Under the pieces are notes generated by a model. That model did not search any database. It worked only from the letters and a program-made list of their open reading frames with translations, and was not told the origin of the DNA. Positions 53,250 to 62,464 of a stretch of DNA of 64,000 nt are shown piece after piece. The translations under genes were made by a program, and so were the position numbers. This DNA is from CBDCGS01 sp965216915 (GTDB taxonomy: Bacteria > Pseudomonadota > Alphaproteobacteria > UBA828): NCBI GenBank assembly GCA_965216915.1, contig CBDCGS010000010.1, forward strand, positions 496,001 through 560,000. Direction: 5' to 3'. Within the stretch, counting starts at the first letter, position 1. Every line of letters starts with the position of its first letter.

Positions 53250-55223
53250 TCAGAGATCGTTCCATTGGGCAGCCGAGCGCTTTCGCATCATGTTGCGAAA
53301 CTGCGTGGTCGTGCGCGGCAGCAATTCCCCCGTTCCCCAATCAACGATGACGCCGTATCGGCGCACCATGTCGAACTCGTCGAGCTCGCCATTCCGGTAG
53401 CGGTGCGCAACGCTTTCCGGATCCTCTTCGAGCCAACCCCGCCGTGCGGCGGTAATTTCCGCTCGCGCGGCCTTCGTCGCCGCCTCATCGACTTCGTAGC
53501 GCGCGAGGTCGGCGTCGACGACGGTCAGCACAACCCCGTAGTCCTCCCGCGCGCGCTTGAGCGAGACATAGTCGTCCTCCACGTCGCGCATCACGGCGGT
53601 CGGGTCGCGCTCCAGCGGATCGCCGAGACCGCCACCGCCAGCGGTCGACCGGCTGAAAACGTCACCGGCGCCGATGGGCACATCCGAGAAAAGCGCACCG
53701 AGCCATTCGCGATCGTTCTGGCCGCGACGCCTGATCCATAGGCCGTGGGGCATCGACGGAAGTCCGCCCTTCAGCCCCCACACGACCGAGCGCTCCCGAT
53801 CGCAAATGTAGGAAAGCACGGTCTCGTCGGCGTTGCCGACGGTGCTCGTCTTGATCACGCCGGCGCCGCCTCTGAACTTTCCGGGACCCGGTGAATCCGT
53901 CAGAATCTCATGCTGCTCCGCCATGACCGGGCACATTCTCTCCTGTCCCTCGCTGGGCTGGGTCATCAGTCCCGTGCCGAAACAGGCGGTCGTCACGTTG
54001 CAGCCATCGCGGTCGCTGCGTCCGCCCCAACCGCCGGGCAGCCAGTCGTAGAACATGAAGATTCGCTTGTCGCCGAAGCGGAGGTCGCGGCCGCCGAGGA
54101 GCAAATATTCGAGATTGAATGCGCAGGCCATGCCGCGCTCCGGCATGATTTGCGACCAAATCTCGAAGGTCGAATTGACGATCTTCTCGAATGCCATCAA
54201 GAAGCCGCTGACCGCGATAGGCCAATGGGCATCGACGATCGAATCCTTGGGCGCGATGATGTTGATCGGCCGATAGAACCCGGAGTTGAGCGGAAGATCG
54301 GGAAAGTAAGTCTTCATTCCCGCGACGACCGCCGAAAACGTGCCCCCGAAGGCCGAATTGTAGAGCGTGTCGATCGTGCCGTGACTGCCGCTGAAATCGT
54401 AAGTCACCTCGTCCCCGGCGATGGTCAGTTTGGTCCTGATTGGGATGAGGCCCTCGGCATGGCCCGGGTCGCAGTCGATAAAGTCCTCGGTCTCCCAGGT
54501 CCCGTCGGGCAGCTCGGCGATACGGTTGCGCGTCGCCTGCTCGACATAGTCCTGCACCTCCTTCATGCCGGTGACCACCGCGTCCTTGCCGTATTTGCTC
54601 ACAAGACGAAGCATTTCCCTTTCCGCGACGCGGGTTGCCTCCGACTGGGCGTGCATGTCGCCAAAGATGGATGCCGGATCGCGCGTGTTGGAGGCGACCA
54701 AGTTCGCGACGTCCGCCCTGAACTTTCCTTCATCGAAGAGGCGCACGGCCGGGATCCGGATGCCCTCGCGAAACATGTCCTTCGCTTGGATGTCGAAAGA
54801 GCCCGGCACGCTGCCGCCGACGTCGGTCCAATGACCGTTCGACTGTGCATATCCGATCAGCTCGTCGCCCGCGAAAATCGGCCGAACGATGCGCACGTCG
54901 TTGAAATGGGTTCCGCCGGCGTAGGGATCGTTGATCATGAAGACGTCGCCGGGATGGACGTCGTCCTTGAAGGCTTCGATGACCGCTTTGCAGGTGTAGT
55001 GCAGCGTTCCGACATGTGATGCGATGTCCATGTTGCCTTGGGCCACGGAATCGCCGTTCACGTCGTTCAGCCCCGACGAAAAATCCCGATTGTAGATTAC
55101 GAAGGAATAGCAGGTCCGGATGATCTGCTCGGCCATTTGGTCGACCGTGGTGATGAACGAGTTCTTGAGCACCTCGAACGTCACGGGATCAAGCGAGAAG
55201 TTTCGCTGAGCGGTCGTCATCAT
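53250..55223 (-). CDS. hyuB: Hydantoinase B / 5-oxoprolinase-type beta subunit
   Basis: A 657-residue protein of the HyuB family, the ATP-dependent hydantoin or oxoproline hydrolase subunit partner of HyuA. It starts with DPVTFEVLKNSFITTVDQMAEQI and keeps NDPYAGGTHFNDVRI, the metal and substrate segment SNGHWTDVGGSVPGS and VYDWLPGGWGG-like sequence; the C-terminal TAGGGGLGDPLERDP is typical. The ATG at 55223 overlaps the HyuA stop by four bases. The ring or amide substrate is unknown. Confidence 0.9.
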   Translation of the reverse strand: MMTTAQRNFSLDPVTFEVLKNSFITTVDQMAEQIIRTCYSFVIYNRDFSSGLNDVNGDSVAQGNMDIASHVGTLHYTCKAVIEAFKDDVHPGDVFMINDPYAGGTHFNDVRIVRPIFAGDELIGYAQSNGHWTDVGGSVPGSFDIQAKDMFREGIRIPAVRLFDEGKFRADVANLVASNTRDPASIFGDMHAQSEATRVAEREMLRLVSKYGKDAVVTGMKEVQDYVEQATRNRIAELPDGTWETEDFIDCDPGHAEGLIPIRTKLTIAGDEVTYDFSGSHGTIDTLYNSAFGGTFSAVVAGMKTYFPDLPLNSGFYRPINIIAPKDSIVDAHWPIAVSGFLMAFEKIVNSTFEIWSQIMPERGMACAFNLEYLLLGGRDLRFGDKRIFMFYDWLPGGWGGRSDRDGCNVTTACFGTGLMTQPSEGQERMCPVMAEQHEILTDSPGPGKFRGGAGVIKTSTVGNADETVLSYICDRERSVVWGLKGGLPSMPHGLWIRRRGQNDREWLGALFSDVPIGAGDVFSRSTAGGGGLGDPLERDPTAVMRDVEDDYVSLKRAREDYGVVLTVVDADLARYEVDEAATKAARAEITAARRGWLEEDPESVAHRYRNGELDEFDMVRRYGVIVDWGTGELLPRTTTQFRNMMRKRSAAQWNDL

Positions 55224-57273
55224 GGGGCCTCCGCGAGGTGGATTCGAACGTTCAACCAAATGTCGGTCTCCGCGACCGCGCCGGGCGGGATGAGCACGGT
55301 TGAATCCGGCTGCTCGATCACGAGCGGACCCGCGACTTTGATCCCGGCAGGCAGGCCATCGTGCTCGTAGATCGGGGTGTCGATCGCGTTCTCCTGCTCG
55401 TCGAAATAGACTGCGCGCCGCCCGATCGGCACGGGCGTCTCATCGCTCTCGGCCCGCTGCACGAGTTCCGCCTTCGGAACGACACCGATCGCTGCGAGGT
55501 TTAGGCGAAACAGATCGACCGGCGCGTCGTCGCGGCGATAGGCATACTCTCGCTCGTGATCCCGGTGAAACACCTCGACCGCGTCGCCAACGGAGGCGAA
55601 CGGCGTGCTCGCCGGGACCTGCAAGGACCGCCATTGACCCTGATACATCATGTCGATCGTACGCTGGAACACCATGTCCGCCGGCGCAACGCCTTCGGAT
55701 GTTAGCTGGGCGCTCGCCTCTGCTTCCATCGCCGAGAAGTGAGCCTCGATGTCGTCGGCTTCGGCACGCGATGCCGGCATGAGATAGCTCTCCGAAAAAT
55801 CGTGGCGGATGTCCACGAGGAGACATCCGAGCGCCGAGGTGACGCCCGGATTGGTCGGCACGATCACCGTCGGGATGGCGAGCTCTTTCGCGAGAGCGAC
55901 GCCATGGAGGGCGCCAGCTCCCCCGAATGCGACGAGCGCGAAATCGCGCGGATCATAGCCGCGGCTGATCGAGATCAACCTCACCGCGTCTGCCATGTTG
56001 GCATTGGCGACACTGATGATCGCCTTGGCTGCCGCCTTCGGCTCCAGATCGAGCGGGCGGCGGTGCCTTCGATCACCGCTTGCGCGGCGGCTTCGGTGTC
56101 CAAAGTGATTTGCCCGCCGGCGAGTTCGGTGCCCAGCCGTCCCAAGAAGAGATTCGCATCGGTCGTCGTCGGTGTCGTGTTGCCGCGCCCGTAGCAAGCC
56201 GGGCCGGGGTCTGCTCCCGCCGATTGCGGGCCGCTTCGCAGCGACCCCACGTCGTCGATCCACGCGAGTGAGCCGCCGCCTGCGCCGATCGTGAGAACCT
56301 CGATGCTCGGAAAGCGGATCGGATAGCCGAACTCGATGTGCCAGTCCTTGGTGACGCGTGATTTGCCGCCATAGACGAGCGATACGTCACAACTCGTGCC
56401 ACCCATGTCCAAGCCGATCGAATTTTCATAGCCGCATAGCATGGCGATGTGGCGGCTCGCGATGGCGCCCGCCGCGATGCCGGAGCCGGCGAGACGCCCG
56501 GCGAAATGCCGCGTCGAGGCCGCGGTCATGACGCCCCCGCCGGAGTGCAGCATCAGGAGATCGTTTGCGTAGCCGCCCTGGGCCAGCTCCTCACTCATCC
56601 GCGCGACGTACCGTCCGACCACGGGGCTGAGAATGGCATTCACGACCGTCGTCGAGAAACGCTCATGCTCGAAGATCTCCGGCATCGTTTCACTCGACGC
56701 CGATATCGCGACATCGGGCAATTCCTCTTCCAGAATCTCTTTCATGCGGAGCTCGTTCGTCGGGTTGATGAACGAGTTCATGAAGCAGACGGCAACGGCC
56801 TGAACCTCGCGTCGCTTGAGAATACGCGCGACCTCACGCGCGGCCTCCTCGTCCAGCGGGGTGACGATCTTCCCATCGAAGTCGGTTCGCTCGGGCACGG
56901 TGAGGCGATCGCGTCGGCGAATGTAGGGCGGGGCGACGTCTTTGAAGGTGTCCCACAACTCCTCTTTGTTGGAGCGACGGATCTCGATGACATCCCGGTA
57001 GCCCTTGGTGCACACCATCGCCGATGGCGGCAGGCGGCGGGTAATGAGGGCGTTGGTCGCGACCGTCGTGCCGTGCGAGAAGAGCGTCACGTCCTCGAGG
57101 TCAACATGGGCCACCGCGAGCGCGTTCATCGCGCCGTTCATGGGATCGGCGGGTGTGGATGCCGTTTTCGCGACGCGCAACTCACCGGTCGTTTCGTCCA
57201 GGACGCAGATATCGGTGAAGGTTCCGCCGATATCGATCGCAATGCGCAGCTTCGTCTTCAAAACGTCCTCCAT
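55220..57273 (-). pseudogene. hyuA: Hydantoinase A / oxoprolinase-type alpha subunit, frameshifted
   Basis: About 684 codons in two frames. The first (57273 to about 56063) has the actin-like LRIAIDIGGTFTDICVLDE, LFSHGTTVATNALITRR and NSIGLDMGGTSCDVSLV, and ends in TLDTEAAAQAVIEGTAA. The next frame goes on with PLDLEPKAAAKAIISVANANMADAVR and ISRGYDPRDFALVAFGGAGALH to 55220. A single missing base in a GCCGCCCGC tract near 56065 explains it. Start ATG 57273. If the base is missing in vivo, HyuB lacks its partner; if it is a read error, the enzyme is intact. Confidence 0.8.
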
Positions 57274-57398
57274 CGACCCGATTCGCGCTGTTATCGGCCA
57301 CGCTCCGACGGTGAGAGACCGGGTTGTCCATGGCATACGCGGTCGATCCGCGCCGCACGGTCTCGTGTTGTCGTGTTGACGGGGCAGGGTACGAGGAT

Positions 57399-57431
57399 GA
57401 AATCAATTTTCATAGTATGCAAATTGATTTC
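57399..57431. promoter_or_regulatory. Perfect inverted repeat upstream of hydantoinase A
   Basis: GAAATCAATTT and AAATTGATTTC, 11 bases each, with an 11-base centre, 126 bases before the hyuA start. The second arm overlaps ATGCAAATTGATTTCAT (57418-57434), which matches the 47231 palindrome at 13 of 17 positions. Confidence 0.65.
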
Positions 57432-57449
57432 ATAGAAGCCAGACCGAAC

Positions 57450-58190
57450 TCAAGGATCCCTGGCGGCGGCAGGCGAATCGTCGTGATAGCCAAAATAGGC
57501 CTCCATGAGCTTGCCGCTCGCCTCAATTTCGGCGGGTGTCCCTGACAGCTCGAACCGCCCATCGCGCATCACATAGAGGCGATCCGCGACGTTCATGACC
57601 CGAACGGCACTCTGCTCGACGATCAGAAGCGTCAGTGCCTGCTCGTCGCGAAGTCTGACGAGAATGTCATACACCCGGTCCACCATCATCGGCGCGAGAC
57701 CGAGCGAGGGTTCGTCGATCAGCATGAGCCGCGGGCGGCAGAGGAGGCCGCGCCCGATCGCGAGCTGCTGCTGCTCGCCGCCCGACAGCTTGCCGGCGGT
57801 GCTATGCAGCCGTTCCGCCAAAAACGGAAAATATTCGACGACCCGGGCGAAGTCCGCCCGCGCGGCGGCGTCCCTCTTGTGGATCGTTTGCCCGAGCAGC
57901 AAATTCTCCTCGACCGACAGCGACGCGAAGATGTGCCGGCCCTCCGGAATGAATGCGATGCCGCGACGCGTGACGTCCTCGGGGGCGAGCCGCGCGATGC
58001 TGTCGTCCTGGAACTCGACCGTGCCGCTGATCGAGCGATGAAGCCCCGCGATCGACGTCAGGAGGGTCGACTTGCCCGCACCGTTCGGCCCCACCACGCA
58101 GACGACCTCTCCCTCGTTCACCTCAAGGGAAACGCCGCGAACCGCAGCAAGCTGACCGTAATGGGCCTGAAGATCCTGAACTCTCAGCAT
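57450..58190 (-). CDS. livF: Branched-chain-type ABC ATPase LivF
   Basis: A 246-residue ATPase: Walker A GPNGAGKST, signature LSGGEQQQLAIGRGL, Walker B LMLIDEPSLGLAP and the LivF-type RRGIAFIPEGRHIFASLSV. It supplies the second ATPase of the Liv-type importer although encoded on the other strand. The ATG at 58190, 11 bases after the dehydrogenase stop, was preferred over one at 58220 inside that gene. Confidence 0.9.
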   Translation of the reverse strand: MLRVQDLQAHYGQLAAVRGVSLEVNEGEVVCVVGPNGAGKSTLLTSIAGLHRSISGTVEFQDDSIARLAPEDVTRRGIAFIPEGRHIFASLSVEENLLLGQTIHKRDAAARADFARVVEYFPFLAERLHSTAGKLSGGEQQQLAIGRGLLCRPRLMLIDEPSLGLAPMMVDRVYDILVRLRDEQALTLLIVEQSAVRVMNVADRLYVMRDGRFELSGTPAEIEASGKLMEAYFGYHDDSPAAARDP

Positions 58191-58201
58191 CGCTGAAGGC
58201 C

Positions 58202-59071
58202 TCAGTTTTTCTTCGGGCAAATAATGTCGTAGATCGCGCTGTAATCGACCTCCTCCATCCCACGGTCGGTCGCTTCGACAAAGAGTTCTCGCAACGCCAC
58301 GATGCCGTCGGTCTTGATCGCGAGGTCCTCCATGTCATCGATCGTCAGGCGCATGTCGTTCCGGTGCTTGATCAGGCGGTAGAGCGGCGGCGTGAAATCG
58401 CGCTTGACCATGCGCTCGCGGAAGTAATCACCGAGGGGGATCTGAAAAAGCGGATTCTCCCGTGTCGCTTCCATGAGGACATCTTGTGGAAGGTCGGCGC
58501 GCTCAAACACGGCGAGGGCGTACGCGAAGGTGACCACGTGAAACATCATGATTTGAATCATCGAGTTCTCGGCGATCGACGCCGTGCCAACCTCGCCGAC
58601 ACGCAGGATTTTCGGCCCGAGATCGCCAAGCAAGGCTGACCATTCCTCGAAATCAGCCTCTCGTGCACCGACCATCGCGTGCATTTTGCCGTTTGTGACA
58701 TCGTCGGGAAAATTGAGGATCGCGATATCGAGGCAGGTGCCGCCGGCTTCCTGCACGCGCTTCGCGACGTCGCGCGCGACCCGGCCGTTTGTCGTCGTCA
58801 TCTTCATGAAGGTGCGCCCGGACAACAGCGGCATGATCTCGTCGGTGAGGATCATCTCCTCCATCACAGGCGCATCCACGACCAACGAAATGGTGACCGT
58901 GTTGGCTGTGATCGCCTCACGCACGGAACCTGCGATGAGCGCTCCTTTCTCGGCGAGGGGAGCCATGCGGCCGGGTGAGCGGTTGAAGATCGTGACGCGG
59001 TGACCGACCGCCAAGAGCCGCTCCACGACCGCCGTGCCCATGGCACCCGTGCCAATCACCGTCAGATCCAT
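58202..59071 (-). CDS. 3-hydroxyisobutyrate dehydrogenase-type NAD(P) oxidoreductase
   Basis: A 289-residue beta-hydroxyacid dehydrogenase-like protein. MDLTVIGTGAMGTAVVERLL is the Rossmann start, and FNRSPGRMAPL gives Arg residues that favour NADP. TNGRVARDVAKRVQEAGGTCLDIAI is the substrate loop; AENSMIQIMM occupies the place of the catalytic GxxGxGxxxKxxxN helix but lacks the Lys, so catalysis may differ, as in some imine-reductase-like relatives. GGAGG precedes the ATG. It heads the strand that continues to livF and hyuAB. Confidence 0.8.
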   Translation of the reverse strand: MDLTVIGTGAMGTAVVERLLAVGHRVTIFNRSPGRMAPLAEKGALIAGSVREAITANTVTISLVVDAPVMEEMILTDEIMPLLSGRTFMKMTTTNGRVARDVAKRVQEAGGTCLDIAILNFPDDVTNGKMHAMVGAREADFEEWSALLGDLGPKILRVGEVGTASIAENSMIQIMMFHVVTFAYALAVFERADLPQDVLMEATRENPLFQIPLGDYFRERMVKRDFTPPLYRLIKHRNDMRLTIDDMEDLAIKTDGIVALRELFVEATDRGMEEVDYSAIYDIICPKKN

Positions 59072-59371
59072 TCTCGCCTCCAATTGCCGGCCAACCGCCG
59101 CACCTTGATTTGCGTTCTCCGCCATGATGGTTGCCAAATTTTGTGCTGGATGCAAACAACTTTCTAGGTTGCTAAGTCGGCGGGGGCGGTGATCGGAGGA
59201 TCGGCGGCCGTGTCCGACCGTCCGGGACCGTGCCGGTGAGTTCGGGCGTCGGTGCAGCTTGTCTTTGCGGCGAGCGCCGAGGGGGCACGCGACGCGTTGC
59301 CGCGGCCGGCGCGGGTGCGCGCTTCGCGCCGCGGATTGGCTTGAGCCGCGCGCGGGACATTCCGAGGCAGC
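59072..59371. other. Intergenic stretch, no gene seen
   Basis: 300 bases between the RND gene end and the dehydrogenase start. It contains an ATGCAAA motif (59150-59156) about 80 bases before the dehydrogenase, which may be an operator half-site, and otherwise very GC-rich sequence without a convincing frame. Confidence 0.5.
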
Positions 59372-62300
59372 TCACGGTGTCGCAGGCGTGGCCACCGGGC
59401 CAACGCGAACGCGGTACAGGATCGAATAGAGGGCCGGGACAAAGCCGAGAGTTATGACCGTTGCGACGATGAGGCCGAACGCCAGCACCGAGGCCATGCC
59501 ATAGAAAAGCGGCCCGCCGAAAATGATAAGCGGCACGAGCCCGAGCACGGTCGTCAGCGTCGTCATCATGATCGGTCGCAGGCGCGCGAGGCACGCATTG
59601 ATGATCGCTTCAAGCGGGTCGCTTGTGGCTTTCTGCTCGGTTTGAATTCTGTCGATCAACACGATGCCGTTGTTGATCAAGATGCCGGCAAGACTGAAAA
59701 ACCCGAGAACGACCATGAAGCCGAACGGGGCCTGCATCACAACCAGCCCCAAGATGCCGCCGATCAGAATCAAGGGAATGGTCAAGAGGATGATTCCGCC
59801 TTTGCGAAACGAATTGAACTGGCCGATCAGAAGCACAGCGATCCCGGCGAGCGCGAGCGGGAGCATCCCAAACAATCCGCTGTTCGCCTCTTGCTGATCC
59901 TCGATCTCGCCACCGACTTCCCATCGGTAACCAGCGGGAAGAGGGAGCGCGTCGAGGGCCGGGCGCATCATGCGAAAGAGCGCTGGCGAGGAGATCAACG
60001 GATTGCGTGCTTCGATGGTGACCGTGCGCTGCTGATCCACGCGCTTGATCCGATCGAACTGCCATTCGCCGCGCACGCGCGCAACCTGGCCGAGGTTCAC
60101 GAATTCGCCCGTTGCGGCCGAAAGAACCTTGATCCGGCGGAGCCCCGCGAGCGACGTGCGGACGTCCTGACCTCCAACGAGGACGATCGGAATGGCGCGA
60201 TCGCCCTCCCGGTAGTCGCTGATCTCCAGCCCGCTGAAAGTCGTCGAGAGAGCACTCGCGATATCGGAAGACGTCACGCCGGCCCGCGCCGCGCGCACTT
60301 GATCGACGTCGATGATCAGCTTGAGCGTCCGATTTTCCCAATCTTGCTTGATACCGACCGCCCCCGGTATCGCATGAAACGCCGCCTCGATCGTTCGAGC
60401 GGCTTCCGCCAGCAGGTCGCCATCCGGGCCAATCAAGCGGATCTCCACGACCCCGGGCTCGGTTCCACCAAACCACATCTCCTTAGCGTCCGGTCGTGCG
60501 GCTGGAAGGTTCGTGTCCATGAAACCGTTCACACGTGAGATGAGGGCGTCGACATCGCCGGCGTGCTTGGTGTTGACCAGGATGAAGACCCGGTGCGGAT
60601 CGGGGTCGACCGGAGAGAGGGACAGAAAAAACCGGGGTCCGCCGTTTCCGACATAGGCGATATGATTGTCGATCTCCGGGTTTTCGCTCTTGTCTGCCAG
60701 CCAGCTGGTCAGTGTTCTCACATCTTCCTGCACGGCACCAATGTCCGTGCCCGCCTCGAAATCGAGGTAAACGAGAAACTGGCTCCTCTCGCCGACCGGA
60801 AAGAATTCCGTTTTCAAGAGGCTGAAAAGCTGCAGGGAGCCGACGAGAGCGCCGATAAGAATAACGATAAAGACGAGGCGGAAGCGAAGCAGGAGCAACA
60901 GGACCCGGCGATAAATGCGATAGGCGAACCCGTCATAGGTCGGGGTCGTCTGCGCGGTCTGCGCCGGCTTGATCCTCAGGAACCAGACGCAAAGCACGGG
61001 CGTCACCGTGAGCGACAAGATCCACGAGCCGAGCAAGAGAATGGTGACCACCTGCGCGAGCGACTTGACGTATTCGCCGGCCGCGCCGTCGAGCAACAGC
61101 ATCGGCACGAACGCCAGGATCGTCGTCAGCGAGGAGGTCAGCAGCGGAATACCGAGTGAGCGTCCCGCTTCGGCTGCGGCTTGCCGTTTGTCAACACCAC
61201 GCTCCATCCGGGATCGGATGTCCTCGGCGACGACGATCCCGTTGTCCACCAGCATGCCGAGCGCAATGATCATCGCCGCGATCGACATACGCTGCAGCTC
61301 GACCTCGAGGAGCCGCATCACGATGACTCCGAGCAGCATGGTCAGCGGCACGAAGGACCCGACGATCAGCCCGCTGCGAATCCCGAGGAACACCATCACG
61401 ACCACCAACACGATGCCGAGCGTTTGGTAGACGTTCGATACGGCGCCGCCCACCGCACTCGCGATCAGCTGCGGCTGGAATGTGGCGAACTCCAGCACAT
61501 AGCCAATCGTCAGCTCCTGTTGGTATGCCTCCACGAGCGCCTGCAGGCGCGCGCCAAATGCGACATTGTTGACGCCCTCGATCGTCGAAACGGAGACGAC
61601 AATCGCAGGCTTGTCGTCGAAAAACACCGGCGCGCGCGGCGGATCGACATAGTCGCGGCGGATGTCTACGACTTCTGACAGCCGAGCCACCCGACCTGTT
61701 TCGGGAATCTGGAATACGACTTCGTCGATCTCATCGAGTGCACGAAAATCACCGGACGGCTCGAGCGTTATGCGCCGGTCGCCCGCTCTGACGCTGCCTC
61801 CGGGCTTGATGACGTTTTGCTGCGCGAGCGCCGAGAATACGACCTGTGGTGAGATGCCATATTCGGCGAGTTTGCTGGGCGCGAAATCGAGGTAGACGCG
61901 TTCCTCCTGAACGCCATAGAGCTCGACACGTCGAATGCCGTCGAGCGTGTAAATGCGATCGCGAAGCGTCTCGGCGACGTTCTGCATGTCGGACATCGAG
62001 AAACCGTCCGCCCAGAGCGCGATCGTTGCAATGGCCGTGAGTCCCTTCTCGTCATACACGACCGGCCCAATTGTGCCTTCGGGAAGCTCGCCGCGAAGAT
62101 CGTTGGCGCGATTGCGAATTTGCTGGAAGACGTCGCCAAGATCGGCCACCCAATCGTGCAGCTTGAGATTGACCAGCGCTTCGCCGGTTTTGGATGTCGA
62201 CCTGATCTCCTCGATCTCGGCGATCTCCCGCATCTTCGTTTCGATCGGCTTGGTGATCAGGTTTTCCACTCGATCGGCCGACATGCCGGGATAGCTCGCG

Positions 62301-62443
62301 ACAACTTGGGCTTCGCGAATGCGGATCGTGGGGTCCTCGGAGCTTGGATAATTCAGATAGGTCTGCAGGCCGACGACCACGATGACGATCACGGCGAGGA
62401 TCGTGATACGGGAATTGGCAACTGCGAGGCCGGTAAGCGGCAT
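59372..62443 (-). CDS. RND-type efflux pump inner-membrane transporter
   Basis: A 1023-residue AcrB-like proton antiporter with 12 helices and two large periplasmic loops (about 35-330 and 550-850). NYPSSEDPTIRIREAQVVASYPGMSA and ENLITKPIETKM are RND-1 hallmarks. In TM4 the relay reads GMLVDNGIVVAEDI, one Asp followed by Asn where HAE1 pumps have two Asp. The gene lies 21 bases after its adaptor. The substrate spectrum is unknown. No outer-membrane TolC partner is seen in the window. Confidence 0.92.
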   Translation of the reverse strand: MPLTGLAVANSRITILAVIVIVVVGLQTYLNYPSSEDPTIRIREAQVVASYPGMSADRVENLITKPIETKMREIAEIEEIRSTSKTGEALVNLKLHDWVADLGDVFQQIRNRANDLRGELPEGTIGPVVYDEKGLTAIATIALWADGFSMSDMQNVAETLRDRIYTLDGIRRVELYGVQEERVYLDFAPSKLAEYGISPQVVFSALAQQNVIKPGGSVRAGDRRITLEPSGDFRALDEIDEVVFQIPETGRVARLSEVVDIRRDYVDPPRAPVFFDDKPAIVVSVSTIEGVNNVAFGARLQALVEAYQQELTIGYVLEFATFQPQLIASAVGGAVSNVYQTLGIVLVVVMVFLGIRSGLIVGSFVPLTMLLGVIVMRLLEVELQRMSIAAMIIALGMLVDNGIVVAEDIRSRMERGVDKRQAAAEAGRSLGIPLLTSSLTTILAFVPMLLLDGAAGEYVKSLAQVVTILLLGSWILSLTVTPVLCVWFLRIKPAQTAQTTPTYDGFAYRIYRRVLLLLLRFRLVFIVILIGALVGSLQLFSLLKTEFFPVGERSQFLVYLDFEAGTDIGAVQEDVRTLTSWLADKSENPEIDNHIAYVGNGGPRFFLSLSPVDPDPHRVFILVNTKHAGDVDALISRVNGFMDTNLPAARPDAKEMWFGGTEPGVVEIRLIGPDGDLLAEAARTIEAAFHAIPGAVGIKQDWENRTLKLIIDVDQVRAARAGVTSSDIASALSTTFSGLEISDYREGDRAIPIVLVGGQDVRTSLAGLRRIKVLSAATGEFVNLGQVARVRGEWQFDRIKRVDQQRTVTIEARNPLISSPALFRMMRPALDALPLPAGYRWEVGGEIEDQQEANSGLFGMLPLALAGIAVLLIGQFNSFRKGGIILLTIPLILIGGILGLVVMQAPFGFMVVLGFFSLAGILINNGIVLIDRIQTEQKATSDPLEAIINACLARLRPIMMTTLTTVLGLVPLIIFGGPLFYGMASVLAFGLIVATVITLGFVPALYSILYRVRVGPVATPATP

Positions 62444-62464
62444 AGCCTGCGTCAGACGTGGGAC

